64,000 nucleotides of DNA from assembly GCF_002157505.1 (NCBI RefSeq), contig NZ_NFSC01000031.1:248001-312000 (forward strand). Direction: 5' to 3'. This DNA is from Arthrobacter agilis (GTDB lineage Bacteria > Actinomycetota > Actinomycetes > Actinomycetales > Micrococcaceae). Position numbers and translations under genes: made by a program. Under the pieces are notes generated by a model, which was not told the DNA's origin, made no database searches, and worked only from the letters and a program-made list of their open reading frames with translations. This document shows, piece by piece, positions 8,150-18,091 of the stretch. Each line of letters begins with the position of its first letter. Position 1 is the stretch's first letter.

Positions 8150-8979
8150 CAGCGGACCGGATCGCGTTCGCTCGCCGGCCGGATCAATGGCATCGCGCTG
8201 ACCCCGAGCGGCCGGACCCGGTGTGCGACGCCGACGACGGCGATGGCCACTCCGACGAGGATGAGCGAGAGGGCGACGGCGGCGTCCGGATCCGTCTCCC
8301 GCTGCAGGTAGACCTCCAGCGGAAGCGTCCTCGTGGTGCCTTGGAGGCTGCCCGCGAAGGTCAGCGTGGCCCCGAATTCACCCAGCGCCCGGGCGAAGGA
8401 GAGCACGACTCCCGACACGAGCGACGGCAGCACGAGGGGCAGGGTGATCCGTCGGAGGACCGTCCAGCGCCCCGCTCCCAGGGTCGCCCCGACGGCCTCG
8501 TAGCGCGTGCCGGCCGAGCGGAGTGCCCCTTCGAGGCTGAGGACGAGGAACGGCAGTGCCACGAAGGCCTGCGACATCACGACCGCCGTCGTCGAGAAGG
8601 CGATGTCGACGCCCAGTGCGTGGAGACTGCTACCGAGCAGCCCGCGCCGACCGAAGGTGTAGAGCAGGGCGATACCGCCGACCACCGGCGGCAGCACCAG
8701 CGGCAGGAGCACGAGCGACCGGACGAGCCGCTGTCCCCGGAACGCCGTGCGGGCGAGGACGAGGGCCATGGGCACGCCGACCACGACACAGAGGAATGCC
8801 GCCGTGAGGGAGGTCCGCAGGCTGAGCAGGAGCGCCGCCTGCGCGCTCTCCGACGTGACGAGGGGGACGAACCGGGGCCAGTCGACCCGCAGGGCCAGAG
8901 CCGCGAGCGGCAGGACGACGAACAGGCCGCCCACGACGGCGATCGCGACCACCCAGCGGGGCAGGCTCGCGCCGCTCAC
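8149..8979 (-). CDS. modB: Molybdate ABC transporter permease
   Basis: 276 residues with about six transmembrane helices, the first at residues 8-28. The EAA-type loop that docks on ModC reads [32 protein letters not shown], followed by [22 protein letters not shown], which is characteristic of ModB/CysT-like permeases (ARALGEFGA). It lies 51 bases after modA and is coupled to modC. The C-terminus extends beyond the last helix with a short basic tail. Confidence 0.95.
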   Translation of the reverse strand: MSGASLPRWVVAIAVVGGLFVVLPLAALALRVDWPRFVPLVTSESAQAALLLSLRTSLTAAFLCVVVGVPMALVLARTAFRGQRLVRSLVLLPLVLPPVVGGIALLYTFGRRGLLGSSLHALGVDIAFSTTAVVMSQAFVALPFLVLSLEGALRSAGTRYEAVGATLGAGRWTVLRRITLPLVLPSLVSGVVLSFARALGEFGATLTFAGSLQGTTRTLPLEVYLQRETDPDAAVALSLILVGVAIAVVGVAHRVRPLGVSAMPLIRPASERDPVR

Positions 8980-9030
8980 CCCGCATCCCGGAGGCCGGCG
9001 GCCGGGCGGAGTGGTTCAGGGCGGAGCGGT

Positions 9031-9831
9031 TCAGGGCGCACCGAAACCCGCCGCCCCGAGCACTGCCCGCCCGTCCGCTCCGAGCACGTAGTCGACGAAT
9101 GCCTGCGCCGTCGCGGTGTCCTCGCTGTCGGCGAGCGCCGCGATGGGATAGGTGGTGACCGCACCGGCTGCCTCGGGGAGGGGGATGCCGAGGACGGCAT
9201 TCCCGGCGGCCCGGACGTCGGTGACGTAGACGAGGCCCGCGTCCGCCTCGCCGGAGACCACCTTCCCCAGAACGTCGGTGACGGATGATTCCTCGCTGAC
9301 CGGCGTCAGGTCGACGTCCGCGGCCTCCTCGACCTGCGCCGTCACTGCCCCGCAGGGGACCTGCTGCGCGCACACGACCGTCTTCACGCCCGGCCGGGCG
9401 GCGTCCGCGAGGGACGAGATCCCGGCGGGATTGCCGGAGGGGACGGCGAGTTCGAGGGTGTTGGTGGCGAACCGCACTGCGTCTCCGGCGAGCAGGCCCG
9501 CAGCCTCGACCCGATCCAGGTTCCTCGTGTCGGCGGAGGCGAAGACGTCGGCCGGCGCGCCCTCCGTGATCTGGGTCGCGAGGTCGGACGACCCCGCGAA
9601 GGTGAGCGTGACGTCCGCGCCGGGGTGTGCTTCCTCGAACCGCGCAGCCAGGTCGGTGAAAGGCACCGTGAGGGACGCCGCCGCGAAGACGGTGATGGCG
9701 CCGTCCACCGCGTCGCCGGTCCGCTCGGTGCCTCCGCCCGCAGGAACGTTCCCCCCGCAGCCGGCGGCCAGCACGACGACGACGGGCGCGGCGAGTGCCA
9801 GGAGCCGGAAGCGGGACCGCCGCGTCCTCAC
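9031..9831 (-). CDS. modA: Molybdate-binding lipoprotein
   Basis: 266 residues. A lipoprotein signal with arginine-rich N-terminus and lipobox LAAGC (Cys25) tethers it to the outer face of the membrane. The mature part is a periplasmic-binding-protein type II fold: ITVFAAASLTVPFTDLAARF and VTLTFAGSSDLATQITEGAPADVFASAD are the standard ModA oxyanion-binding strands, with serines in AAASL and AGSS expected to contact molybdate or tungstate. Later VCAQQVPCGAVTAQV carries a Cys pair possibly forming a disulfide. The start overlaps the regulator's stop by 4 bases (ATGA). Confidence 0.95.
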   Translation of the reverse strand: MRTRRSRFRLLALAAPVVVVLAAGCGGNVPAGGGTERTGDAVDGAITVFAAASLTVPFTDLAARFEEAHPGADVTLTFAGSSDLATQITEGAPADVFASADTRNLDRVEAAGLLAGDAVRFATNTLELAVPSGNPAGISSLADAARPGVKTVVCAQQVPCGAVTAQVEEAADVDLTPVSEESSVTDVLGKVVSGEADAGLVYVTDVRAAGNAVLGIPLPEAAGAVTTYPIAALADSEDTATAQAFVDYVLGADGRAVLGAAGFGAP

Positions 9832-10232
9832 GCCTTCCCGCCCGGGGTCTCGATGATGACGGTGGTGGCCTTGACGACCGCGATCGCGACGGACCCCTCG
9901 GCGAGCCCGAGGTCACGGACGGCCTCACTGCTCATCAGGGACACCACCCGGTGCGGCCCGCACTGGAGCTCGACCTGCGCCATCACGGTGTCCGTGATGA
10001 TGTCGGTGACGATCCCGACGAACCGGTTCCGCGCGGACCGCCCGATGTCCGACGGATCCCCGGGCAGGACGGCGTTCCGCCGGGCCAGCCGCGCGAGTTC
10101 CAGCGCATCCACCACCACCTTGCCGGAGGTATCCTTCGTGCTCCCGAGGATGCCGCCGTCGATCCAGCGGCGGACGGTGTCGTCGCTGACGCCGAGGAAC
10201 CGCGCCGCATCGCCCACCCGTATCTGCGTCAT
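9828..10232 (-). CDS. MerR-type HTH + Mop (TOBE) domain molybdenum-responsive regulator
   Basis: 134 residues. The N-terminal ~60 form a MerR/excisionase-like helix-turn-helix (TQIRVGDAARFLGVSDDTVRRWIDGGIL). The C-terminal ~65 are a single Mop domain (NRFVGIVTDIITDTVMAQVELQCG, then SSEAVRDLGLAEGSVAIAVVKATTVIIE), the fold that binds molybdate. It is the first gene of the mod operon and overlaps modA, so it most likely senses molybdate and controls this operon, a job done by ModE (different HTH) in proteobacteria. A 12-bp palindrome CCGCAGCTGCGG lies 16-27 bases upstream of its start (10249-10260) and could be an operator. Confidence 0.88.
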   Translation of the reverse strand: MTQIRVGDAARFLGVSDDTVRRWIDGGILGSTKDTSGKVVVDALELARLARRNAVLPGDPSDIGRSARNRFVGIVTDIITDTVMAQVELQCGPHRVVSLMSSEAVRDLGLAEGSVAIAVVKATTVIIETPGGKA

Positions 10233-10272
10233 GAAAAGAACGTTACTCCCGCAGCTGCGGAAGCGCTGCTCC

Positions 10273-12504
10273 CTACCCCTTCTCGAGGAACGCTTCCTTC
10301 TCGGGGTTCAGGTAGAGGTCGATCGCGAGCGAGAGCCCCGGGTAGTCGTGCAGGTCAGGGTCACCTGCGACGATCTCCTGCGCATCGGCCCGCGCCTTCT
10401 CGATGACCTTGCCGTGCTGGGTGATCCTCAGGAAGCGCAGCGCCGAGCGACCACCGGACTGCGAGGCCCCGAGGATGTTCCCCTCCCGTCGCAGTTCGAG
10501 GTCCTTCTGTGACAGCTCGAATCCGTCGGTCGTGGAGGCCACGGCGGACAGCCGCTCGCGGCTCGGGTGCCCGGGTTCCAGTTTCGTGACGAGCAGGCAC
10601 GTGCCCGCATGGCCGCCGCGGCCGATGCGGCCCCGCAGCTGGTGGAGCTGGGAGATGCCGAAACGGTCCGCATCCATGATGACCATGAGCGTCGCGTTGG
10701 GCACATCGACGCCCACTTCGATCACGGTCGTCGCGATCAGCAGCTGCACGCTGCCGTCGGCGAAGCGCGACATCACGTCCGCCTTGTCCTGCGGGTCCAT
10801 GCGCCCGTGCAGCATCCCGGTCGCGACGCCCTGGAGCTGCGGGATCCCGCCCAGGGACTCGACGAGTCCTACGACGCTGGTGAGCTCCTGCTGTCCGCCG
10901 GGCTTCCGCTCCGCCGCGGGCTCCGCGTAGAGCGCCTCGGGCGCGTCCTCCTCGGTCTTCCCGTCGTCGCCGATCTTAGGGCACACCACGTACACCTGCC
11001 GGCCCGCGTTGATCTCCTCACGCGCCCGCGACCAGACCCGGTCCATCCAGGCGGGGTGCTCGGTGAGGCCCACCTCGTGGGTGGCGATGGGAGAACGGCC
11101 GGCGGGCAGTTCGGACAGCGTCGAGGTCTCGAGGTCGCCGAACACCGTCATGGCGACGGTCCGCGGGATGGGGGTCGCCGTCATGACCAGGACGTGCGGG
11201 GACGTGCGGGCCTTGGTGCGCAGGGAATCCCGCTGCTCCACGCCGAAGCGGTGCTGCTCGTCCACCACGATCAGGCCGAGGTCGAAGAACTCCACGTTGT
11301 CGGACAGGAGGGCATGGGTACCGATGACGATGCCCGCCTCACCCGACGCGGCGTCGAGGAGCGACTTCTTGCGCTGCGCGGCGGACATCGAGCCCGTCAG
11401 CAGGACCACGCGCGTGCCGTCCGTGGCACCGCCCAGCATCCCGCCCTCGGCGAGGGGGCCGAGCGTCCTGGTGATGGACTGGAGGTGCTGGGCGGCCAGG
11501 ACCTCGGTGGGCGCCAGGAGCGCCGCCTGCCCGCCGGCGTCGATGACCTGCAGCATGGCCCGCAGCGCCACGAGGGTCTTGCCCGAGCCGACCTCCCCCT
11601 GCAGAAGGCGGTTCATCGGGTGGTCGCGTGCGAGGTCCTCGGCGAGCGTCCGGCCGACGTCGAGCTGTCCCTGCGTGAGGGTGAAGGGCAATCGCGCATC
11701 GAACTGGTCGAGCAGGCCTCCGCCGCGGGGCGGCCGTGCTGTCGCTTCTTCCCGGGCCGCGAGCGCGCGGCGCCGCGCGAGGGCAGCCTGGAGGACGAAC
11801 GCCTCCTGGTACCGGAAGCGGTGCTGGGCACGGTAGGCGTCCTCGACCTGCAGCGGCCGGTGGACCAGCTCGTAGGCCGCGGCAAGACCCAGGAGCTTGT
11901 CCCGCCGGGCGATCGACGCCGGGACGGGATCGTCGAGCTCCGAGATCCGCAGCGTGTTGAGGATGATCCCGACAGCGGTCGCGATCTGGTCGCTGCCGAG
12001 TTTCTCCACCGCCGGGTAGACCGGGATGGGCCGGTGGACGTCCTCGGGGGCGTCGCCCTCGTCGAGGAGGGCGTACCGCGGGTTGGTGAGCGACAGCTTG
12101 CCGCGGTACACGGTCACCTTGCCGGAGAACATGGCACGGACACCGGGCTTGAGGTCACGCGCGGCAGCGAACCCGTTGAAGAACGTCAGGTTCATCCCGC
12201 CGAGCCGGCCGTCGGCGTCGTCCGTGATCACGACCTCGAGGAGCATCCCCTTGCGCGTGTGCATCCGGCGCGATGCCGCGGACTGCACGCGCGCGATCAG
12301 CGTGACCTCCTCGTCGACGGGGACGTCCGCGATGGGGGTCAGTTCTCCCCGCTTCAGGTAGGTGCGGGGGAAGTGGTTGAGCAGCTCGCCCACGGTGGAG
12401 ATGGCGAAATACTTCGCGAGCTGCTTGGCGACCGGCCCGAGGTGCCGGTCGAGCGGTGCGTCGAGCTCCGATGCGGTCACCGACCGCGCCGTGTCAGGAG
12501 TCAC
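10273..12504 (-). CDS. recG: ATP-dependent DNA helicase RecG
   Basis: Reverses and remodels stalled replication forks and branch-migrates Holliday junctions. 743 residues, near the family's usual 700-750. The N-terminal wedge domain contains an OB-type fold (about 60-160). Walker A GEVGSGKT has Lys309, DEQH is at 415-418, and helicase motifs MTATPIPRTVAMTVFGD, IATTVIEVGVDVPNATLMVI and QLHQLRGRIGRG follow in order. The GTG or ATG region overlaps the preceding FakA/DhaL-like gene by 11 bases, indicating one operon with thiL. In related genomes rsmD follows directly; here the mod operon intervenes. Confidence 0.97.
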   Translation of the reverse strand: MTPDTARSVTASELDAPLDRHLGPVAKQLAKYFAISTVGELLNHFPRTYLKRGELTPIADVPVDEEVTLIARVQSAASRRMHTRKGMLLEVVITDDADGRLGGMNLTFFNGFAAARDLKPGVRAMFSGKVTVYRGKLSLTNPRYALLDEGDAPEDVHRPIPVYPAVEKLGSDQIATAVGIILNTLRISELDDPVPASIARRDKLLGLAAAYELVHRPLQVEDAYRAQHRFRYQEAFVLQAALARRRALAAREEATARPPRGGGLLDQFDARLPFTLTQGQLDVGRTLAEDLARDHPMNRLLQGEVGSGKTLVALRAMLQVIDAGGQAALLAPTEVLAAQHLQSITRTLGPLAEGGMLGGATDGTRVVLLTGSMSAAQRKKSLLDAASGEAGIVIGTHALLSDNVEFFDLGLIVVDEQHRFGVEQRDSLRTKARTSPHVLVMTATPIPRTVAMTVFGDLETSTLSELPAGRSPIATHEVGLTEHPAWMDRVWSRAREEINAGRQVYVVCPKIGDDGKTEEDAPEALYAEPAAERKPGGQQELTSVVGLVESLGGIPQLQGVATGMLHGRMDPQDKADVMSRFADGSVQLLIATTVIEVGVDVPNATLMVIMDADRFGISQLHQLRGRIGRGGHAGTCLLVTKLEPGHPSRERLSAVASTTDGFELSQKDLELRREGNILGASQSGGRSALRFLRITQHGKVIEKARADAQEIVAGDPDLHDYPGLSLAIDLYLNPEKEAFLEKG

Positions 12505-13471
12505 CGGCCTCGGCTCCTACGGCGGGAGCGGCGAGCTGCGTCACGGAGATGTTGACGGGCGTGCCTGCGGCGTGGATGAGGGCGAGGGCCGGACCGGGGT
12601 CCGGGACATGCACGTGGACTCGCCAGCGGTATCCCTCCTCCACCGCCGTGACGGCACTCATGATGACGGAATCGCCCAGCTCGTCGAGGTGGAGGCGGAG
12701 CGTCGCGGCATCCAGCGGGCTGAGGTTGATCGTGCACATGACCTCCACACCGTCGGCGTCACCGCCGTCGTGGATGTGCGGCGCCTGGATGTCGTAGCCG
12801 TGGAGCCCGTCGAGCAGCTCGTCCTGCAGCTCCTCGCCGAGCGCGGCCGCGCGGAGCGCATCGAGGACCAGCAGGAAACCGACACCGCCGGCATCGACCA
12901 CCTCCGCGCGGGTGAGCGGGCCGAGCTGGCTCTCGGTGCGCACGACCGCCAGCAGCGCGTGCTGCACACAGCCCCTCAGGGCCAGCGCGAGGGCGTGGTT
13001 GCTGTCGTCGCCCGAATGTCCTGACGCAGCCTCGGCGGCACCCCGCGCGCTCGATTCGAGGACCGAGAGCATGGTGCCGGGGACGGGATCGCTGAGCGCG
13101 GACCAGCTGCGGATCTGCGCGCGGTGCAGCGATGACGCCAGGAGCGTGCACGTCAGGCGGGTGGCCCCCTGCAGCGGCTCGGCGAACGCCGCAAGGAAGA
13201 CGGCGAAGAGGGTGCCCGAGTTGCCGCGGGCATCCTCCATGGCGGCCCTGCCCGCGATGGCGAGCAGCTCCCCGAGGTCCGAGGCCTCGGCGTCGTGGGC
13301 CGCACGCGCCGCGGATCGGACGGTCTGATAGAGGTTGGTGCCGGTATCACCGTCGGCCACGGGGAAGATGTTGATGGCATTGAGGCGGTCGCTGTGGTTG
13401 CCGAGGGACTCTTCGGCCTTGCTCAACCAGCGCTTCATCGCAACTGCGTTAGCGGTGATTTTAGTCTGCAA
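12494..13471 (-). CDS. DhaL/FakA-like (DAK2 kinase domain) protein
   Basis: 325 residues. The N-terminal DhaL-type domain has LNAINIFPVADGDTGTNLY, whose acidic residues bind Mg-ATP in dihydroxyacetone kinase and fatty-acid kinase FakA, then AMEDARGNSGTLFAVFL and VDAGGVGFLLVLDAL. The C-terminal ~100 residues resemble the second FakA region but the protein is shorter than FakA (~550). The start is a TTG at 13469-13471 with GGGATGGGA just upstream, supported by alignment of the residues before DGDTG with FakA; an ATG at 13436-13438 is the alternative. It sits between thiL and recG, the conserved actinobacterial position. Role probably in acyl-phosphate metabolism; not certain. Confidence 0.85.
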   Translation of the reverse strand: MQTKITANAVAMKRWLSKAEESLGNHSDRLNAINIFPVADGDTGTNLYQTVRSAARAAHDAEASDLGELLAIAGRAAMEDARGNSGTLFAVFLAAFAEPLQGATRLTCTLLASSLHRAQIRSWSALSDPVPGTMLSVLESSARGAAEAASGHSGDDSNHALALALRGCVQHALLAVVRTESQLGPLTRAEVVDAGGVGFLLVLDALRAAALGEELQDELLDGLHGYDIQAPHIHDGGDADGVEVMCTINLSPLDAATLRLHLDELGDSVIMSAVTAVEEGYRWRVHVHVPDPGPALALIHAAGTPVNISVTQLAAPAVGAEAGDS

Positions 13472-14465
13472 AATGATCCCATCCCCTGAGGGCTGTCGCC
13501 TGTGACTCCAGTGTCACCTGCGGCGTGCCCGGCACTACCGAGCCTACCGCAGTGAACCCGGGCGGCAGCAGGGCGTCCTGCGGGAAGGTGGCGAGGAGCC
13601 CGTGGTCCTCGCCACCGCCGAGCACCCAGTCCATCGGGTCGACACCCAGCAGATCGGCAGCGGAAAGCAGCGGACCGGCGTACCGGCGCAGCAGGGCCGG
13701 GTCGAGGTCGAGCCGCACGCCGCTCGCGGTCGCGATCCGGCCGGCGTCGCGGACCAGGCCGTCCGAGATGTCAAGCATGGCGCTCGCGCCGGCCGTCGCA
13801 GCCGCAGGACCGGCGGCCAACGGCGGGCAGGGGCGCAGCTGCGCGGCGACGAGCTCCTCCCCCGTCGAGCCGAACTCCTCGACCGGACGGCCGTCCTCCA
13901 GGATGGCCAGGCCCGCGGCCGCGCGCCCCAGGGTTCCGGCCACGGCGACGGTATGCCCCACCTCGGCGCCGGACCGCAGGACGGCGGCGCCCCCGAGGCG
14001 CCCTGTCACGGCGGCAGTGATCACGAGCTGGCTGCCGCCTCCGAGGTCCCCGCCGACGACGGAGCACCCGGTGGCATCGAGGCCGCGGATGGCTGCGGCC
14101 AGACCGCGCGCGCAGTCCTCGACCCACTCCACGGGTGTCTGCGGCGGAAGAGTCAGGCTCACCACCAGGGCGGTCGCCGTGCCGCCCATCGCGTTGATGT
14201 CGCTCAGGTTCTGGGCAGCGGATTTCCAGCCGACGTCGTAGCCCGTGGTCCGGAAGCCGTTGGCCCTGATGAGCCGGAAGTCGTGGTCCTCGACGAGGGT
14301 GTCCACGGACACCACGACCGGCCCCCCGTGGTCGGCCAGCACTGCGGCGTCATCACCCGGGCCGACCACCGTGCCGGTGGGCGGGCCGAGCAGCGGAAAG
14401 ATCCTGGCGAGGAGCCCGCCCTCGCTCAGGTCGCCGACGGCGAGGCCCTGCGATGCTTCGGTCAT
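13461..14465 (-). CDS. thiL: Thiamine-monophosphate kinase
   Basis: Phosphorylates thiamine monophosphate to the active cofactor TPP. 334 residues from the ATG at 14463-14465; an upstream GTG would add 10. Motifs: GPGDDAAVL, VVSVDTLVEDHDF, VGWKSAAQNLSDINAMGG, VVGGDLGG and LDISDGLVRDAGRIA, the Mg-ATP and substrate signature of the PurM/ThiL superfamily. The stop overlaps the DhaL/FakA-like gene's start by 11 bases. No TPP riboswitch is visible upstream. Confidence 0.95.
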   Translation of the reverse strand: MTEASQGLAVGDLSEGGLLARIFPLLGPPTGTVVGPGDDAAVLADHGGPVVVSVDTLVEDHDFRLIRANGFRTTGYDVGWKSAAQNLSDINAMGGTATALVVSLTLPPQTPVEWVEDCARGLAAAIRGLDATGCSVVGGDLGGGSQLVITAAVTGRLGGAAVLRSGAEVGHTVAVAGTLGRAAAGLAILEDGRPVEEFGSTGEELVAAQLRPCPPLAAGPAAATAGASAMLDISDGLVRDAGRIATASGVRLDLDPALLRRYAGPLLSAADLLGVDPMDWVLGGGEDHGLLATFPQDALLPPGFTAVGSVVPGTPQVTLESQATALRGWDHFAD

Positions 14466-14520
14466 GATGCCTACCGTACGGTGCGCGGCCGACACTGCGG
14501 TCCGGGGCGGCCGGGCCGGC

Positions 14521-15942
14521 TCACGCCGTCGTCAGCGCCGCCACGTAGGCGGAGAGCCGGTCCGACGACGCGGCCGGAGCGAAGCCGGTCGCCTTGAGCT
14601 TCGCGAGATCGAGGGTGCTCCGGAGCGGGCGCGGCGCGGCGTCCTTCCCCGCGAAGTACTCGTCCGTGCTGACGCCGGTGACGTCCGTGCGGTCCCTGCC
14701 GCAGAGGGCGTACACGTCCGCGGCGATCTCCGCCCAGCTCTGCGGTTCGCCGTCGTTCGTGACGTTGTAGGTGCCGAACGGTGCTGCCGTGGCCAGGAGA
14801 TGCAGGATCGCCGCGGCGATGTCCTCCGTGAAGGTGAGGCGGCCGATCTGGTCGTCGACGACGGTCGGCGAGATGCCGCGGCCCGCGAGGCCGGCCATCG
14901 TCCGGACGAAGTTGTTGCCCTCGCCGATCACCCAGCTCGTGCGCAGGGTGTAGTGGCGCGGCACCGTGGCGACGACGGCGTCACCCGCGGCCTTGGTCTG
15001 TCCGTAGACGCCGAGCGGGCTGAAGGGCTCGGCCTCGTCGTGCAATTCCCGCGACCCGTCGAAGACGTAGTCGCTGGAGATGTGGACCAGGGTCAGGCGG
15101 TGGGTACTGGCCACCCGGGCGAGGGCGGCGACGCCGGCGACGTTGACGGCCCAGGCGGCCGTGCGGCCCTCATGTGTCTCCGCGGCGTCGACCGCGGTGT
15201 AGGCCGCGGCGTTGATGATCGTGCCGTAGGACGCCCAGGGCCGTGCGTCGTCGAGGTTCCCGCCGAGCAGGTCCAGTTCGGCGCGCCCGGCGAATTCGAC
15301 GGAGGGGTGACCGGCCAGCGCGATGCGCAGCGCCTTGCCGAGCTGGCCGTCGGCCCCTACGACGAGCGTCCTGCGCGGAGCGAGGGGCCTTACGTCAGCG
15401 AGGCGCGGGTGGTTCCGGTCCTTTTCCGACAGCTCCGCGTCGGCGAGCGGGATGGGCCAGTCGATGGCTGCGGTCTCGTCGGCGAGGTTGAGGAACACGT
15501 ACTGGTGCTGGGCGTCGGCGGACCAGTGGTCGTTGACGAGGTAGGTGTAGGCGGTGCCGTCCTCGAGGGTCTGGAAGGCGTTGCCGACCCCGCGCGGGAT
15601 GAAGATCGCCGTCGACGGATCGAGCTCGGCCGTGAAGACGGCACCGAAGGAGGGACCCTCGCGGAGGTCCACCCACGCCCCGAACACACGCCCCGTGGCG
15701 ACGGAGATGAACTTGTCCCAGGGCTCGGCGTGGATGCCGCGTGTGGTGCCTGCCGTCTCGTTGAAGGAGATGTTGTTCTGCACGGGACCGAAGTCGGCGA
15801 GGCCGGCGGCGGTCATCTTGGTCCGCTGCCAGTTCTCCTTGAACCAGCCCCGGTTGTCTCCGTGGACAGGGAGGTCGAAGAGAAGAACGCCGGGGATCGG
15901 CGTCTCGCGGGCGGCAAGGGGCTTCGAGAAGGCGGGTCCCAT
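14521..15942 (-). CDS. Fused RmlC-like epimerase + dTDP-4-dehydrorhamnose reductase
   Basis: 473 residues. The N-terminal ~190 form an RmlC cupin (GVLLFDLPVHGDNRGWFKENW, NNISFNETAGTTRGIHAEPWDKF, GVGNAFQTLEDGTAYTYLVND). The catalytic His of RGIH is kept, but the active-site surroundings differ from classical RmlC (RG-L-H-x-Q). The C-terminal ~280 form RmlD: TLVVGADGQLGKAL (NADPH), IINAAAYTAVDAAE, VHISSDYVFDG and YGQTKAAGD (Tyr-x3-Lys). Together these would convert dTDP-4-keto-6-deoxyglucose to dTDP-L-rhamnose. Start at the ATG 15940-15942, 4 bases after rmlB. No rmlA is present in this window. Confidence 0.92.
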   Translation of the reverse strand: MGPAFSKPLAARETPIPGVLLFDLPVHGDNRGWFKENWQRTKMTAAGLADFGPVQNNISFNETAGTTRGIHAEPWDKFISVATGRVFGAWVDLREGPSFGAVFTAELDPSTAIFIPRGVGNAFQTLEDGTAYTYLVNDHWSADAQHQYVFLNLADETAAIDWPIPLADAELSEKDRNHPRLADVRPLAPRRTLVVGADGQLGKALRIALAGHPSVEFAGRAELDLLGGNLDDARPWASYGTIINAAAYTAVDAAETHEGRTAAWAVNVAGVAALARVASTHRLTLVHISSDYVFDGSRELHDEAEPFSPLGVYGQTKAAGDAVVATVPRHYTLRTSWVIGEGNNFVRTMAGLAGRGISPTVVDDQIGRLTFTEDIAAAILHLLATAAPFGTYNVTNDGEPQSWAEIAADVYALCGRDRTDVTGVSTDEYFAGKDAAPRPLRSTLDLAKLKATGFAPAASSDRLSAYVAALTTA

Positions 15943-15946
15943 GGCC

Positions 15947-17065
<1,119 letters not shown>

Positions 17066-17069
17066 TGCC

Positions 17070-17903
17070 TCAGGACTGGTGCCGCCCCCGCCGGCGGACG
17101 GCGAGGACCGCGACGACGCCGAGCGCGACCGCGAGGATCCCCGCGCCGATCCACGCCACCGGGGCCAGGGACGAGATCCGTGCCTCCTGCACCGCCTCCG
17201 CCGTGCTGCTGGCGGTGGGCGTGGCGGAGCGGCTTACCCGCGGGGTCGAGCTCGTCGAGGAGGTCGCGGCCGGGGTCACCGGGGCGGCCTGCGCCTCGGT
17301 GGCCGCGGCAGGCGCACCGGAGGGCGAAGCCGATGCGGAGGCCGACGCCGAGGCTGTTGCCGACGCCGACGCCGAGGCTGTTGCCGGTGCCGTTGCTGCT
17401 GCCGTTTCCGTTGCTGTTGGCGACGCGGCCGGCGTCGCCCCTGCATCCGGATCCGGAGCGGCGATCTCGCCGTCGACCTCGACGACCTCGCCCGTGACCG
17501 CTTCGTAGCGCAGGTTCGTGTAGATGAGGGTGTCGGCGAACACGAGGTTTCCGGTTCCGGGCTCGATCAGGTATCCGGTGGCAGGGTGGACCAGGAACCC
17601 GGTGCGGGCATTGATGGCGAACCCGGTCTCCGGGTCGACACCCGACGTCGCCGTCGGATCGGTAGCGGGCGGAGCCGGTTCGCCGAAGGTGGCGGTCGGC
17701 TGCGGCTGCTGCACCACCGCCGGCTGCTGTACCACCGCGGGTTGCTGCCCGATGATGGCGGGCAGCTCGGGGGCCGGCTCGGGTTCGACCGCATGCGCGG
17801 CCAGCGGTGCGGCGAGCACCGCACCCGCGAGCAGGGCGGCAGCGGCCCCGGACAGGATTCTGGTACTGGCGGTTGTCGGGGTACGGCGGTGGGGCGCGTT
17901 CAT
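17070..17903 (-). CDS. Secreted membrane-anchored protein with TG octapeptide repeats and Ala/Ser/Thr stalk
   Basis: 277 residues from the ATG at 17901-17903 with GAGGA 4 bases upstream. A Sec signal peptide (about 1-36, cleavage near AAHA) is followed by a Gln/Pro/Val-rich region containing two QQPAVV copies. Then come at least four consecutive 8-residue units of the form xxTGfLvx (PETGFAIN, ARTGFLVH, PATGYLIE, PGTGNLVF), a segment DTLIYTNLRYEAVTGEVVEV, a long low-complexity Ala/Ser/Thr stalk (about 140-235), and one membrane helix (VAWIGAGILAVALGVVAVLAV) ending RRRGRHQS. No LPxTG motif, so anchoring is by the membrane helix. Function unknown; it neighbours rhamnose biosynthesis and may be a cell-envelope structural or adhesive protein. 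Confidence 0.8.
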   Translation of the reverse strand: MNAPHRRTPTTASTRILSGAAAALLAGAVLAAPLAAHAVEPEPAPELPAIIGQQPAVVQQPAVVQQPQPTATFGEPAPPATDPTATSGVDPETGFAINARTGFLVHPATGYLIEPGTGNLVFADTLIYTNLRYEAVTGEVVEVDGEIAAPDPDAGATPAASPTATETAAATAPATASASASATASASASASASPSGAPAAATEAQAAPVTPAATSSTSSTPRVSRSATPTASSTAEAVQEARISSLAPVAWIGAGILAVALGVVAVLAVRRRGRHQS

Positions 17904-18091
17904 GTGTCCTCGGCTCGGGCTCTCGCCCCCGACGCGCTGGAAGGCAGCGCGCGGGGTGCGGGTGGAACAGCAGCCTGAGACCGGCTGCGGCTCTCGAATC
18001 CTACTGTCGGCGGTATTCCCCGCCCTGCTTTCCGGAGAGGACGACGGCGTCGTGTCGCTCCGGTGCACGGGCCACCTACTAGGGTGGAACC

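Noticed and set aside
10233-10272. Moco riboswitch before the mod operon
   Set aside because: The gap of 40 bases is far too short for the Moco aptamer.
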